Positions 39,896-48,740 of a DNA stretch of 64,000 nt are shown piece after piece; the first letter of the stretch is position 1, and each line of letters begins with the position of its first letter. Source of the stretch: Nitrospirota bacterium (lineage in GTDB: Bacteria; Nitrospirota; JACRHL01); assembly GCA_029858285.1 (NCBI GenBank), contig JAOUFN010000010.1, forward strand, positions 1-64,000. Reading direction: 5' to 3'. The notes beneath the pieces were generated by a model. That model had not been told where the DNA came from and ran no database searches. It was given only the letters and a program-made list of their open reading frames with translations. The position numbers were made by a program, and so were the translations under genes.

Positions 39896-40694
39896 TTTCC
39901 CCGAAACACGGCCTGCCGAAATGCCCTCGGAAGCCGGGCCGTCGCGGCGCATCCGCCTGACCCTCCAGTACGACGGCGGCGCCTATGCCGGGTGGCAGGA
40001 GCAGCCGGACGCGGTGTCGATCCAGTCCACCCTGCAGGGGATTCTGGCGCGCATGGAAAAGCGCCCCGTGGCGCTGGTGGCCGCAGGACGCACCGACGCC
40101 GGGGTCCACGCCCTGGGGCAGGTGGCCCATTTCGACACCGCCACCGGATACCCGGCGGACACCTTCCTGCGCGCCCTGAACGCCCAGCTTCCCCCCGACA
40201 TTGCGGTGGTGGCGGCGGACGATGTGGCCGGGGATTTCCACGCCCGCCATTCGGCGCAGGGCAAGCACTACCGCTACCGGGTGCTGAACCGCCCGGCGCC
40301 GTGTCCGTTCCGTCGCCGCTACGCCTGGTACGTGCCGCGGGAACTGGATGTGGAGGCCATGGGCGAGGGGGCCGGACGGCTGCTGGGGGAGCACGATTTT
40401 TCCAGCTTTCGGGCCTCCGGCTGCGGCGCCGCTCACCCCCGGCGCACCCTCACCCGCCTGGACGTGAGCCGGGTGGACGATGAGGTGGTGTTCGACGTGG
40501 AAGGCCCGGCCTTCCTCAAGCAGATGGTGCGCAATCTGGTGGGCACGTTGATGGTGGTGGGGCGGGGCCGGCACTCGCCGGACTGGGTGGGTAACGTGCT
40601 GGCCGCCCGCGACCGCACCGTGGCCGGAGAGACGGCCCCGGCCTGGGGTTTGACCCTGGTGCGGGTGTTCTATGCGCAGTCGCCCGTCCGATAG
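39885..40694 (+). CDS. truA: tRNA pseudouridine(38-40) synthase TruA
   Basis: RIRLTLQYDGGAYAGWQEQPDAVSIQSTL, VAAGRTDAGVHALGQVAHFDT, DVEGPAFLKQMVRNLVGTLMVVG. Confidence 0.96.
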   Translation: MADSFPETRPAEMPSEAGPSRRIRLTLQYDGGAYAGWQEQPDAVSIQSTLQGILARMEKRPVALVAAGRTDAGVHALGQVAHFDTATGYPADTFLRALNAQLPPDIAVVAADDVAGDFHARHSAQGKHYRYRVLNRPAPCPFRRRYAWYVPRELDVEAMGEGAGRLLGEHDFSSFRASGCGAAHPRRTLTRLDVSRVDDEVVFDVEGPAFLKQMVRNLVGTLMVVGRGRHSPDWVGNVLAARDRTVAGETAPAWGLTLVRVFYAQSPVR

Positions 40695-40721
40695 CCGGGC
40701 GCCTTCGCCGCGCCGGGGTGT

Positions 40722-42827
40722 TTAACGATTCAGCAGGTAGTAATCGTGATCGCCGTCGCGGGCTGAACGGAACAGGATGTGCAGCCCGGTGTCGTCCAAC
40801 TGCGGGCTGGAGATGGTGCCGTCTGCCGTCACCCGGGTGAGGGCGCGACCGTCCGGTTCCACCGTGAACAGGTCGGTGCCGCCGGCGGTGTCGGTGGTGT
40901 TGGCCACAAAGGCCGCCACCATGCCGTTTCCGGCGATCACCGGTTCCCTGGCGATCAACTGGGTGCCGGAAAGCAGCACGTCGGCGACCACGGGGGGGCC
41001 TGTGGGTGGAACCGTCAGCCGCCAGATTTCGTGCAGCCCGCGCCGCACCACCACCTGGGTGCCGAATGGATCAATTTGCAACTCGTCGTCGTCCAGCGTG
41101 TTGAAGGTAAGCTGATCGGGAGCGCCCTGGCTGCCGTCAGTGCGCAACCGGAACACCTCCAGGTCGCCATCCGCGTCGCGGGCCAGATAGAACACCTGGG
41201 AGCCGTCCGATGTGAGCCGGGGAGAAAAGCGGAACCCGAGGCCGGTAGTAAGGGTGCGGGGGGGGCCGGCGACGAAGCCTGTTCCCGAATCCACCAGATC
41301 CACCGCCACCAGGTGGGTGGTGGTTTTCGGGTCCAGAGCCGAAAGGTACACCGCCGTGCAGGCCCACCCCGCGGCACACTCCACCACCGGCTGGCTTTCG
41401 TGTGTGGTGTTGCTGGAAATCCACAGGGGGGCGGTGGGCTGGGACACCGGCACCGCGACAATATCAAAATCCGCGCCACCCTCCCCGGTTCCAGCCAGGG
41501 CCAGGTTGACGTCGGTGGCGAACACCGCCATGGTGCCATCCCCGGAAATGAACGGGTTGGATTCCACGGTGTGGAGGATGCTCGTGGGTTGCTGGGGAAC
41601 TCCTGGCGGGTAGAGGGGGGTGGGTATCCCCACCGGGCCGACAGCGCTGAACCGCTGCAACTCCACATTGGTGGAGTTGAGATTTTTCGCGGCGTCGCGC
41701 ACCACGGAGGTGTAGATCAGCAGGTTGCGGTCCCGGGTCATGTGCCCTTCAGAGTCCGGGACGGTGTTGTTGGTAATCTGCACCGGTGCTGTGGTGGCAA
41801 TAAAGGTGGTGTAATCGGGTGGACCCTGCTGCTTGCCGTCGGTCACCACCAGCTTGAGGCGGTACACGCCGTCCACATCCGGCTGGAAAGTGAACGCGGC
41901 GCCCGCAGACGGGGTGCGGAGGACCATCGAGGCGGCGGGGGCCGAATCCACGCTCCACTGGAAGGTCAGTGGATCGCCGTCGGCGTCCTCGCCCTTGCCG
42001 ACCACGTTCAGGGAGGCGCCGGTTTCCGTGCGATAGTCCACCCCCGCGAGCGCCAGGGGTCGGTGGTTCTCCGGCGGACTGCCGATCTCCACCAGCTTGC
42101 GCTGGGCGGGCTCGTAGTCCCGTGCCGCCTCCAGCGCCAGGACTGCCACCTCCAGCACGGTGGCACCCCCCACCGGTTTGGCCGCCGCCACCACTTCGTC
42201 GGTAATTGCGGCCATCTCCGCGGGGGTGATCCGCTTCCACTGGAGCGGCTCGTTGTCTTCCACCAGCAGGCGCACGGCGGCCTCGGTGGCAGGATCAATG
42301 TCGCGGTCGGTAGGGGTGTTGGTCAAATCGTCCACCAGACGCCGCATCAGGGTGCCGACGGCTTCCGAACCTACCGCCACCACCCACGGATAGTCCGGGT
42401 GGTACAGGCTCCAGCTTGGCAGCATCACGGTGTAACGGCCGTTGCCGTCGGTGGTGGTGGTGGACAGCACCGGGCCGAACTGTTTTCCGCTGGCGTCGAT
42501 GGCGAACACGCGCACCTCGACCCCGGCCCCCACGGCGGTCATTCCCGACAGCGCCCAGGCCTCGGGAAACAGGGCGGAAGACAACTGCGAGGAGACCTTC
42601 GCCACCAGTGTCGGCTTGACCAGGACGACGCCTGCGGGCACCTTGACCACGCCGGAATAGGGGGTGGGGGTGGCCAGATTGTTGTCGCCCCCCGGACCGC
42701 AGCCGAGCAGCAGCACCGGCAGCAACGCCGCCAGCAGCGCGAACAGCGGGGAGAACCCCGACGCGGGGCGCCGGGTTGGCAGCCGGGGCGCGCGGAAAGG
42801 GGCGGCGATGGGGGACGAGCGGAACAT
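40722..42827 (-). CDS. Lipoprotein with Ig/PKD-like and TolB-like beta-propeller repeats
   Basis: MFRSSPIAAPF... lipobox VLLLGCGPGG; internal ASLNVVGKGEDADGDPLTFQWSV; C-terminal repeated SPRLTSDGSQVFYLARDADGDLEVFRLRTDGS / SPQLDDTGLHILFRSARDGDHDYYLLNR. Confidence 0.65.
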   Translation of the reverse strand: MFRSSPIAAPFRAPRLPTRRPASGFSPLFALLAALLPVLLLGCGPGGDNNLATPTPYSGVVKVPAGVVLVKPTLVAKVSSQLSSALFPEAWALSGMTAVGAGVEVRVFAIDASGKQFGPVLSTTTTDGNGRYTVMLPSWSLYHPDYPWVVAVGSEAVGTLMRRLVDDLTNTPTDRDIDPATEAAVRLLVEDNEPLQWKRITPAEMAAITDEVVAAAKPVGGATVLEVAVLALEAARDYEPAQRKLVEIGSPPENHRPLALAGVDYRTETGASLNVVGKGEDADGDPLTFQWSVDSAPAASMVLRTPSAGAAFTFQPDVDGVYRLKLVVTDGKQQGPPDYTTFIATTAPVQITNNTVPDSEGHMTRDRNLLIYTSVVRDAAKNLNSTNVELQRFSAVGPVGIPTPLYPPGVPQQPTSILHTVESNPFISGDGTMAVFATDVNLALAGTGEGGADFDIVAVPVSQPTAPLWISSNTTHESQPVVECAAGWACTAVYLSALDPKTTTHLVAVDLVDSGTGFVAGPPRTLTTGLGFRFSPRLTSDGSQVFYLARDADGDLEVFRLRTDGSQGAPDQLTFNTLDDDELQIDPFGTQVVVRRGLHEIWRLTVPPTGPPVVADVLLSGTQLIAREPVIAGNGMVAAFVANTTDTAGGTDLFTVEPDGRALTRVTADGTISSPQLDDTGLHILFRSARDGDHDYYLLNR

Positions 42828-42947
42828 ATCTGCCCGAAATGATATGCAAAAACAGTGCAAATCACACCGGTTCGACGCAAAAATCCCTGTCTCCAGGGTC
42901 GGGAAGGGGGGCGGACGGTGTCTCCGCTCCATCGGGATGGGGCACCG

Positions 42948-42983
42948 GAACGGCTTGCGGAGTAGCTTGCGGGGTGGCTTGTG
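42948..42983. repeat. 12-nt period array, intergenic
   Basis: GAACGGCTTGCG / GAGTAGCTTGCG / GGGTGGCTTGTG. Confidence 0.7.
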
Positions 42984-43136
42984 AACAACGGCGGTCACCT
43001 CCGCACGCGGCCCTGCGGGGCGATGGTATTTGTCAGACGGGGCCGGGTCTGGGATAATTAACCCCATTCCGCCAGCTTTTCGCGCCGTCCGTGCTGTGTC
43101 CGGGCGGCCAGACCTGTACTCCGGGGGTGCTCAAAT

Positions 43137-44102
43137 ATGGAAACCGTTTCCTTCGTCCAGTTCTCCCGGCGCCTGTCCACCATGGGGGTCACCCTGCGCC
43201 GCGAGCACCTGGAAACCCTGCAGGTGAACCTGGGCAAGGTCTGCAACCAGACGTGCACGCACTGCCATGTGGGGGCGGGCCCCAACCGCACCGAGGCCAT
43301 GTCCCTGGAAACCGTGGACCATGTGCTGGATTTTCTGGCCGACTCCGCCGCCCGCACCCTCGACATCACCGGCGGCGCGCCGGAACTGAACCCCCACTTT
43401 CGCTATCTGGTGGAGGCGGCGCGCAAGCTGAACCGCAAGGTGATGGTGCGCACCAACCTGACGGTGATATTCGAGCAGGGACAGGGTTTTTTGCCGGGCT
43501 TTTTTCGCGAAAACAAGGTGGAACTGGTGGCCTCCCTGCCGTGCTACGAGGCCGAAAACGTGGACAGCCAGCGCGGCAGGGGGGTGTTTGAAAAGAGCAT
43601 TCAGGCCCTCAAAAAGCTCAATGAACAGGGCTATGGCGACCACCCGGAGTTGATCCTGAACCTGGCCTATAACCCTCCGGGCACGGCGCTGCCCGGCCCT
43701 CAGGCGGAGCTGGAGGCGGATTACCGCAAGGAACTGGAGGAACGGCACGGCATCGTGTTCAACCGCCTGTTCACCCTTGCCAACATGCCGATCGCGCGCT
43801 TTGCCGATTTTCTGGGCAGGAACGGCGAGACCGACAGCTACATGTGTCGGCTGGCGGAGGCGTTCAACCCGGCCACCCTTGCCAATCTGATGTGTACCCG
43901 GTTGGTGAGCGTGGACCATCAGGGGTTTTTGTACGACTGCGACTTCAACCAGATGCTGCGCATGCGCATTGGCGGCGCGCGCCCCCTGCACATCAAGGAT
44001 GCCAACGACGCCGACGTGCTGAACCGCCGCGTGCAGGTGATGGATCACTGCTACGGTTGTACCGCCGGGGCCGGATCGTCCTGCGGCGGCGCGCTGGTTT
44101 GA
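43137..44102 (+). CDS. arsS: ArsS-like radical SAM/Cys-rich protein
   Basis: 321 aa; LETLQVNLGKVCNQTCTHCHVGAGPNRTEAM (CxxxCxxC); C-terminal VMDHCYGCTAGAGSSCGGALV. Confidence 0.88.
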   Translation: METVSFVQFSRRLSTMGVTLRREHLETLQVNLGKVCNQTCTHCHVGAGPNRTEAMSLETVDHVLDFLADSAARTLDITGGAPELNPHFRYLVEAARKLNRKVMVRTNLTVIFEQGQGFLPGFFRENKVELVASLPCYEAENVDSQRGRGVFEKSIQALKKLNEQGYGDHPELILNLAYNPPGTALPGPQAELEADYRKELEERHGIVFNRLFTLANMPIARFADFLGRNGETDSYMCRLAEAFNPATLANLMCTRLVSVDHQGFLYDCDFNQMLRMRIGGARPLHIKDANDADVLNRRVQVMDHCYGCTAGAGSSCGGALV

Positions 44103-44131
44103 CGCGGGCGCCCGCCTGATTCCGGCGCGGG

Positions 44132-45133
44132 CTACTCCGGGTCTTCTGCCCGCCCTTTTTCTGCCCGCCCTGTTCCCGCCAGTTTTTTGGCCGCCAATTT
44201 CTTTTTTTCCCCCTTCGGTCCACCCTTGCGGGCCGCGGCCCTGACCATTTTTTCCTCGCGGCGGGCGGCCTGCCGGTGGTGGCGCGTCCACCCTTCGATC
44301 ACCACGGTGAACTCCCCCAATATTTTGCTGCGCTCCCCGAGGCGCGCCGCGATCTCTGCCGCCGTGCCGCGCACGATCTCCTCGTGCTGCTTGGTCATCT
44401 CGCGCAGCACCGCCACCTGACGCTCCCCCAGCACGGCGGCGATGTCTTCGAGGGTCTTCAAAATGCGGTGCGGGGCCTCGAACAGCACCAGGGTGCAGGG
44501 GTGTTCGCGAAACGCCTCCAGGCGGTTACGGCGCGCGCCGGAGCGGGGCGCCAGGTAGCCCAGAAAGGTGTAGCAGTCGGTGGCCAGCCCCGCCACCGAC
44601 AGGGCCGCCACCGGTGCGGAAGGCCCCGGCACCGGCGTCACCGTGATACCGGCCCGGTGCGCCTCACCCACCAGAAAGAAGCCCGGATCGGAGATCAGCG
44701 GCGTGCCCGCGTCGGTCACCAGCGCCACGTTTTTGCCCGCCAGCAGACGCTCGATCAGCACCGGCGCCTTCATGTCCTTGTTGTGATCGTGATAGCTGGT
44801 GAGCTGGGCGTGGATGCCGTGGTGGGTGAGCAGTTTTTGCGTGTGTCGGGTGTCCTCCGCCGCCACGACGTCCACCGCCTTGAGCACCGCCAGGGCGCGC
44901 AGGGTGATGTCCTCCAGATGGCCGATGGGGGTGGCCACCACATACAGAATGCCCCGGGTGTCGCGCATGGCCGCACATGGTACCACCGGCGGGGCCGCAA
45001 TCGGGTGGTGCGCGCTGTTGCGGATGGGAAAAATGACCGAAAGGGGGCGGGAAGGCGCCGGAAAACGGTCGCCCTCCTCCGGTGGCGCACGGGTCCTCCG
45101 CACGTTTGCTGCGATTGACACGGCCCTGGCCAC
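44132..45133 (-). CDS. rsmI: 16S rRNA (cytidine(1402)-2'-O)-methyltransferase RsmI; true start probably downstream of the ORF start
   Basis: GILYVVATPIGHLEDITLRALAVLKAVDVVAAEDTRHTQKLL, LVTDAGTPLISDPGF, FLGYLAPRSGARRNRLEAF; basic C-terminal tail. Confidence 0.93.
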   Translation of the reverse strand: MARAVSIAANVRRTRAPPEEGDRFPAPSRPLSVIFPIRNSAHHPIAAPPVVPCAAMRDTRGILYVVATPIGHLEDITLRALAVLKAVDVVAAEDTRHTQKLLTHHGIHAQLTSYHDHNKDMKAPVLIERLLAGKNVALVTDAGTPLISDPGFFLVGEAHRAGITVTPVPGPSAPVAALSVAGLATDCYTFLGYLAPRSGARRNRLEAFREHPCTLVLFEAPHRILKTLEDIAAVLGERQVAVLREMTKQHEEIVRGTAAEIAARLGERSKILGEFTVVIEGWTRHHRQAARREEKMVRAAARKGGPKGEKKKLAAKKLAGTGRAEKGRAEDPE

Positions 45134-45159
45134 CAGTTAGGGTGATAGGCAGAGATTTC

Positions 45160-45645
45160 ATGTTGCGTCTGTGGCCCAAAAAACTCCCCCTCCGTCCGTT
45201 GTCTGGTCGGTTGCTGCTGGTGATCGCACTGGTGGTGGGGCATTGCTGCATGGTGACACTGCCGTCCCACGCTGTGGCGGGCGTGGCGCAGGGGGACATG
45301 GCGCAAGGGGACACGGCAATGGCCTCCGGGGCGATGCCTTCCGGGCATGCCGGACACGGGCGCGCCGCCGCGCCGCTGGCCCACATCCCGCAGCACCAGA
45401 CGGTGTCCGCGCCGCCCATGGCCCCGTGTGGAACCGCCCCCTATCTGGCCGCCGAACGCGCCCCCCTGTCTCCCAAGTGGTTGGCTGGCGGCGTTTTCGC
45501 CCCCTCTCCCTTGGCGCTGGCCGCCGTACTGGCGGCGGAGTGGCCCCTCACCCCCCACGGCAAAACCGCCACGGGCTGGCGGGGAGGAGTCTCCGAGGCT
45601 CCTCCGGGCCACTCCCGCGCCCACCTGCAAATCTTCCGCATTTGA
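45160..45645 (+). CDS. Hypothetical exported protein upstream of the Cus-like genes
   Basis: MLRLWPKKLPLRPLSGRLLLVIALVVGHCCMVTLPSHAVAG (signal-like) then His/Met-containing MASGAMPSGHAGHGRAAAPLAHIPQHQ. Confidence 0.6.
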   Translation: MLRLWPKKLPLRPLSGRLLLVIALVVGHCCMVTLPSHAVAGVAQGDMAQGDTAMASGAMPSGHAGHGRAAAPLAHIPQHQTVSAPPMAPCGTAPYLAAERAPLSPKWLAGGVFAPSPLALAAVLAAEWPLTPHGKTATGWRGGVSEAPPGHSRAHLQIFRI

Positions 45646-45786
45646 TTCCTCACGCCCCGGGGCGGAGGTCCGCACCCGGTGATGTTCTGGCGGGGTGGCC
45701 GTGTGCGGCCGCCCCCGTGGTGTGACGTCCGCCGCGGCCAGTTTTTCGAAACAGGGCCGCGGCGGCTGAAGGTGAGGAGGTGGGGA

Positions 45787-47226
45787 ATGCACTGTCTTCC
45801 CCCGACATGCCCACGGCCCCCCGTGGGACGATTCCTGGTGCTGCTTCTGGCTCTGGCCCCCGTCTGGTGTCTGTTCCCGGTGGCCCCAGCAGGCGCCGCA
45901 GCCCTTGACGTGGAAACGGCGGTGGCCGAGGCGCTGGCCCATAATCCGGGCTTGCTGGCCCGCGAGGCTGCCGCCGGGGCCATGGCGGAGGTTCCCTCCC
46001 GGGCCGGGGCGCTGCCCGACCCCATGCTGATGCTGGGGGTGATGTCGGTGCCCGCCGACAACCCTTCCCTGACCCGTGAATCCATGACCCAGGTGGGCAT
46101 CGGCTTCACCCAGATGCTGCCGTTTCCCGGAAAACGCGGCCTGATGCGCCAGGCCGCCGGCGCCGGGGCGCTGGCCGCCGGGGAAGGGGTGGCCGAGGCG
46201 CGGCTGGAACTGATCGCCCGTGTGCAGCAGGCATGGTGGCGGCTGCTGAGTCTTGATCGGGGGCTGGACATCGTGCGCCAGACCCAGGTGTTGATGGGGC
46301 AGTTCGTGGACATAGCGCAAACCCGTTACAAGGTGGGCAAGGGGCTGCAACAGGATGTGCTGCTGGCCCAGGTGGAATACTCAAAGTTGATCGACGCCGA
46401 ACTGGGGCTGGAGCGGGACCGCATCGGCGTGCAATCCGAACTCAATGCGCTCATGGGCCGCCCCGTGGAGCAGTTGCTGCAGATGCCCCAGACGGTGGAT
46501 GAGCAGTTGGGCCGCACCCCGGTGCCGGCCTGGCTGATGGCGCTGGCGGAATCCGCCCGCCCCCGGCTGGCCGAGACCCGGCAGCGGGTGGGAGCGGCGC
46601 AGGCGATGCTGGCGCTGGCGCGGCGCGACCACCTGCCGGACATCACCGTCAGCGGCACCTACGAATGGCGGCCGGGCGTGGATGCCACGGGCATGGACCG
46701 CCCGGACAGCGTCTCCTTGACCCTCGGCGTGCCACTGCCGGTGCATTACGGCGCCCGCCAGCGGCGGCTGGTGTCGGAACGCCGCCACGAACTGGACGCC
46801 GCCACCCGCGAACTGGAGGCGGCGCGCCTCGAGGTGCAGAACGAGATCAACCGGCTGGCCGCCGAGTACGACACCGGTCGCCGCCAGGTGGAGTTGTTGC
46901 GCGGCGGCATCATCCCTCAGGCGGCGCAGACCGTGGCCTCCATGGCCTCCGGCTATCAGGTGAACAAGGTGGATTTTTTGAATCTGGTGGGCGCCCAGGT
47001 GACCCTGCTGGAATACCAGATCCGCTACTGGAACATCCTTGCCGACACCCGCGTGGCGTGGGTGAAGCTGAACAGCGCGGTGGGGGCCGAGGTGGGGATG
47101 GGCGTTCAGGAATTCCCCGCCCTGCCCGCGCCCTTCGTGCCCGCCATGCCGGTACGGCCCGAATCGCCCGCGCCGCCCTCCGGGGCCGAATCAAATCATC
47201 ACAATCATCCCGGTGGGGAGCAATAA
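45787..47226 (+). CDS. TolC/CusC-like outer membrane efflux protein
   Basis: Signal-like N-terminus; SRAGALPDPMLMLGVMSVP, GFTQMLPFPGKRGLMRQAA, RYKVGKGLQQDVLLAQVEYSKL, GYQVNKVDFLNLVGAQVTLLEYQIRYW. Confidence 0.9.
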   Translation: MHCLPPTCPRPPVGRFLVLLLALAPVWCLFPVAPAGAAALDVETAVAEALAHNPGLLAREAAAGAMAEVPSRAGALPDPMLMLGVMSVPADNPSLTRESMTQVGIGFTQMLPFPGKRGLMRQAAGAGALAAGEGVAEARLELIARVQQAWWRLLSLDRGLDIVRQTQVLMGQFVDIAQTRYKVGKGLQQDVLLAQVEYSKLIDAELGLERDRIGVQSELNALMGRPVEQLLQMPQTVDEQLGRTPVPAWLMALAESARPRLAETRQRVGAAQAMLALARRDHLPDITVSGTYEWRPGVDATGMDRPDSVSLTLGVPLPVHYGARQRRLVSERRHELDAATRELEAARLEVQNEINRLAAEYDTGRRQVELLRGGIIPQAAQTVASMASGYQVNKVDFLNLVGAQVTLLEYQIRYWNILADTRVAWVKLNSAVGAEVGMGVQEFPALPAPFVPAMPVRPESPAPPSGAESNHHNHPGGEQ

Positions 47227-47231
47227 GCGTC

Positions 47232-48731
47232 ATGAACGCCAGAATTCGCATTGTATTGGGCCTTGTGGCCATGCTCGCTGTGGGACTGGTCGCCGGATAC
47301 CTGATGGCCCCGGGTGAGCGTCAGGGTGCGAGCCCCGACCTCGAAGAGCGCCGCCCCCTGTTCTACCGCAATCCCATGAACCCGGCGGTGACCTCGCCGA
47401 TTCCGGCCAAGGACGAGATGGGCATGGATTACGTTCCGGTCTACCGGGAGGAGGGGAGTGGTCAGGGGTCGGACGGCCCCGGATCGCCGTCCGGCACCGT
47501 GCGCATCGACCCCGCCACCGCGCAGAGCATCGGCGTGCGCACGGCGGTGGTGGAGCGGCGCACCCTCACCCGGGTGATCCACACCTCGGGGCGGGTGGAC
47601 TACGACGAGGAACGTCTGGCGCGCCTGCACCCCAAGACCGAAGGATGGATCGAAAAGCTTTTTATCGACGCCACCGGCCAACCGGTGCAGCAGGGCACCA
47701 TCCTGCTGTCCATCTACTCCCCGGATCTGGTGCAGAGCCAGGAGGAGTACCTTTTGGCCTACCAGAACATGAAGGCGGTGAGCGACAGCCCCTTCGAGCA
47801 CATCCGCAAGGGCGCGGTGGATTTACTGGAGTCGTCCCACCAGCGCCTGCACATGCTGGACGTGCCGGAACACCAGATTCACGAACTGGAAACCACCCGG
47901 CAGGTGCGCAAGAGCCTGCACATCCATTCCCCCTTCGACGGCGTGGTGGTGGCGGTTGGGGCGCGCCAGGGCCAGTACGTGACGCCGGAAACCGAGCTCT
48001 ATTCCATCGCCGACCTGTCGGAGGTGTGGGTCTATGTGGACGTGTTCGATGCCGAACTGCCCTGGGTGAACGCCGGGGACCACGCGGAGATGACCCTCAA
48101 GGGGGTGCCCGGCCGCACCTTCGGCGGCCTGATCCGCTACGTCTACCCCTATGCCGAAAAGGAGACGCGCACGGTCAAGGTGCGGCTGGAATTCGCCAAT
48201 CCCGGCGGCCTGCTCAAGCCGGAGACGTTTGCCGACGTGACCATCCACGCCGGGCGGCTGGTCAACGCCCTGGTAATTCCCACCGAGGCGGTGCTGCGCT
48301 CCGGTGCCCGCGATCATGTTTTTGTGGTGCGCGGGGAGGGGCGTTTTGAACCCCGTGAGGTGACACTGGGGATGGCCTCCGACAATCTGGTGCAGGTGCT
48401 CAAGGGGCTGAAACAGGGCGACGTGGTGGTGACCTCCGCCCAGTTCCTGATTGATTCCGAATCCAAGTTGCGCGAGGCCACCGCCAAGATGATGGAGGTC
48501 GGCGACGGGCAGGCGGCGCCGGAAGCGCCGGCACCGACGCCACCTGCCAGGTCGGCTCCGGCCAGAAAAAAGGCCCCGCCCGCGCCCCACCCGGCCCCGG
48601 CCACTCCCGCCGTACCCGGCCACGACATGCCCGGCATGGACATGGCCCCCACGCCCGGCCACGACATGCCCGGCATGGACATGGCCCCCACGCCCGGCCA
48701 CGACATGCCCGGCATGGACATGGGCAAATAG
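47232..48731 (+). CDS. CusB-like efflux RND periplasmic adaptor with heavy-metal binding N-terminal motif
   Basis: EERRPLFYRNPMNPAVTSPIPAKDEMGMDYVPVY; GWIEKLFIDATGQPVQQGTILLSIYSPDLVQSQEEYL; Met/His-rich repeat C-terminus. Confidence 0.93.
   Translation: MNARIRIVLGLVAMLAVGLVAGYLMAPGERQGASPDLEERRPLFYRNPMNPAVTSPIPAKDEMGMDYVPVYREEGSGQGSDGPGSPSGTVRIDPATAQSIGVRTAVVERRTLTRVIHTSGRVDYDEERLARLHPKTEGWIEKLFIDATGQPVQQGTILLSIYSPDLVQSQEEYLLAYQNMKAVSDSPFEHIRKGAVDLLESSHQRLHMLDVPEHQIHELETTRQVRKSLHIHSPFDGVVVAVGARQGQYVTPETELYSIADLSEVWVYVDVFDAELPWVNAGDHAEMTLKGVPGRTFGGLIRYVYPYAEKETRTVKVRLEFANPGGLLKPETFADVTIHAGRLVNALVIPTEAVLRSGARDHVFVVRGEGRFEPREVTLGMASDNLVQVLKGLKQGDVVVTSAQFLIDSESKLREATAKMMEVGDGQAAPEAPAPTPPARSAPARKKAPPAPHPAPATPAVPGHDMPGMDMAPTPGHDMPGMDMAPTPGHDMPGMDMGK
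48615..48727. repeat. 39-bp tandem repeat encoding PGHDMPGMDMAPT at the cusB-like 3' end
   Basis: CCCGGCCACGACATGCCCGGCATGGACATGGCCCCCACG starting at 48615, 48654 and 48693. Confidence 0.96.
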
Positions 48732-48740
48732 GGGGGCGCC

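Noticed and set aside
44144-44171. Small repeat in the rsmI C-terminal tail (TTCTGCCCGCCCT x2, period 15)
   Set aside because: Real but only two short copies in a basic low-complexity tail; not convincing as functional.
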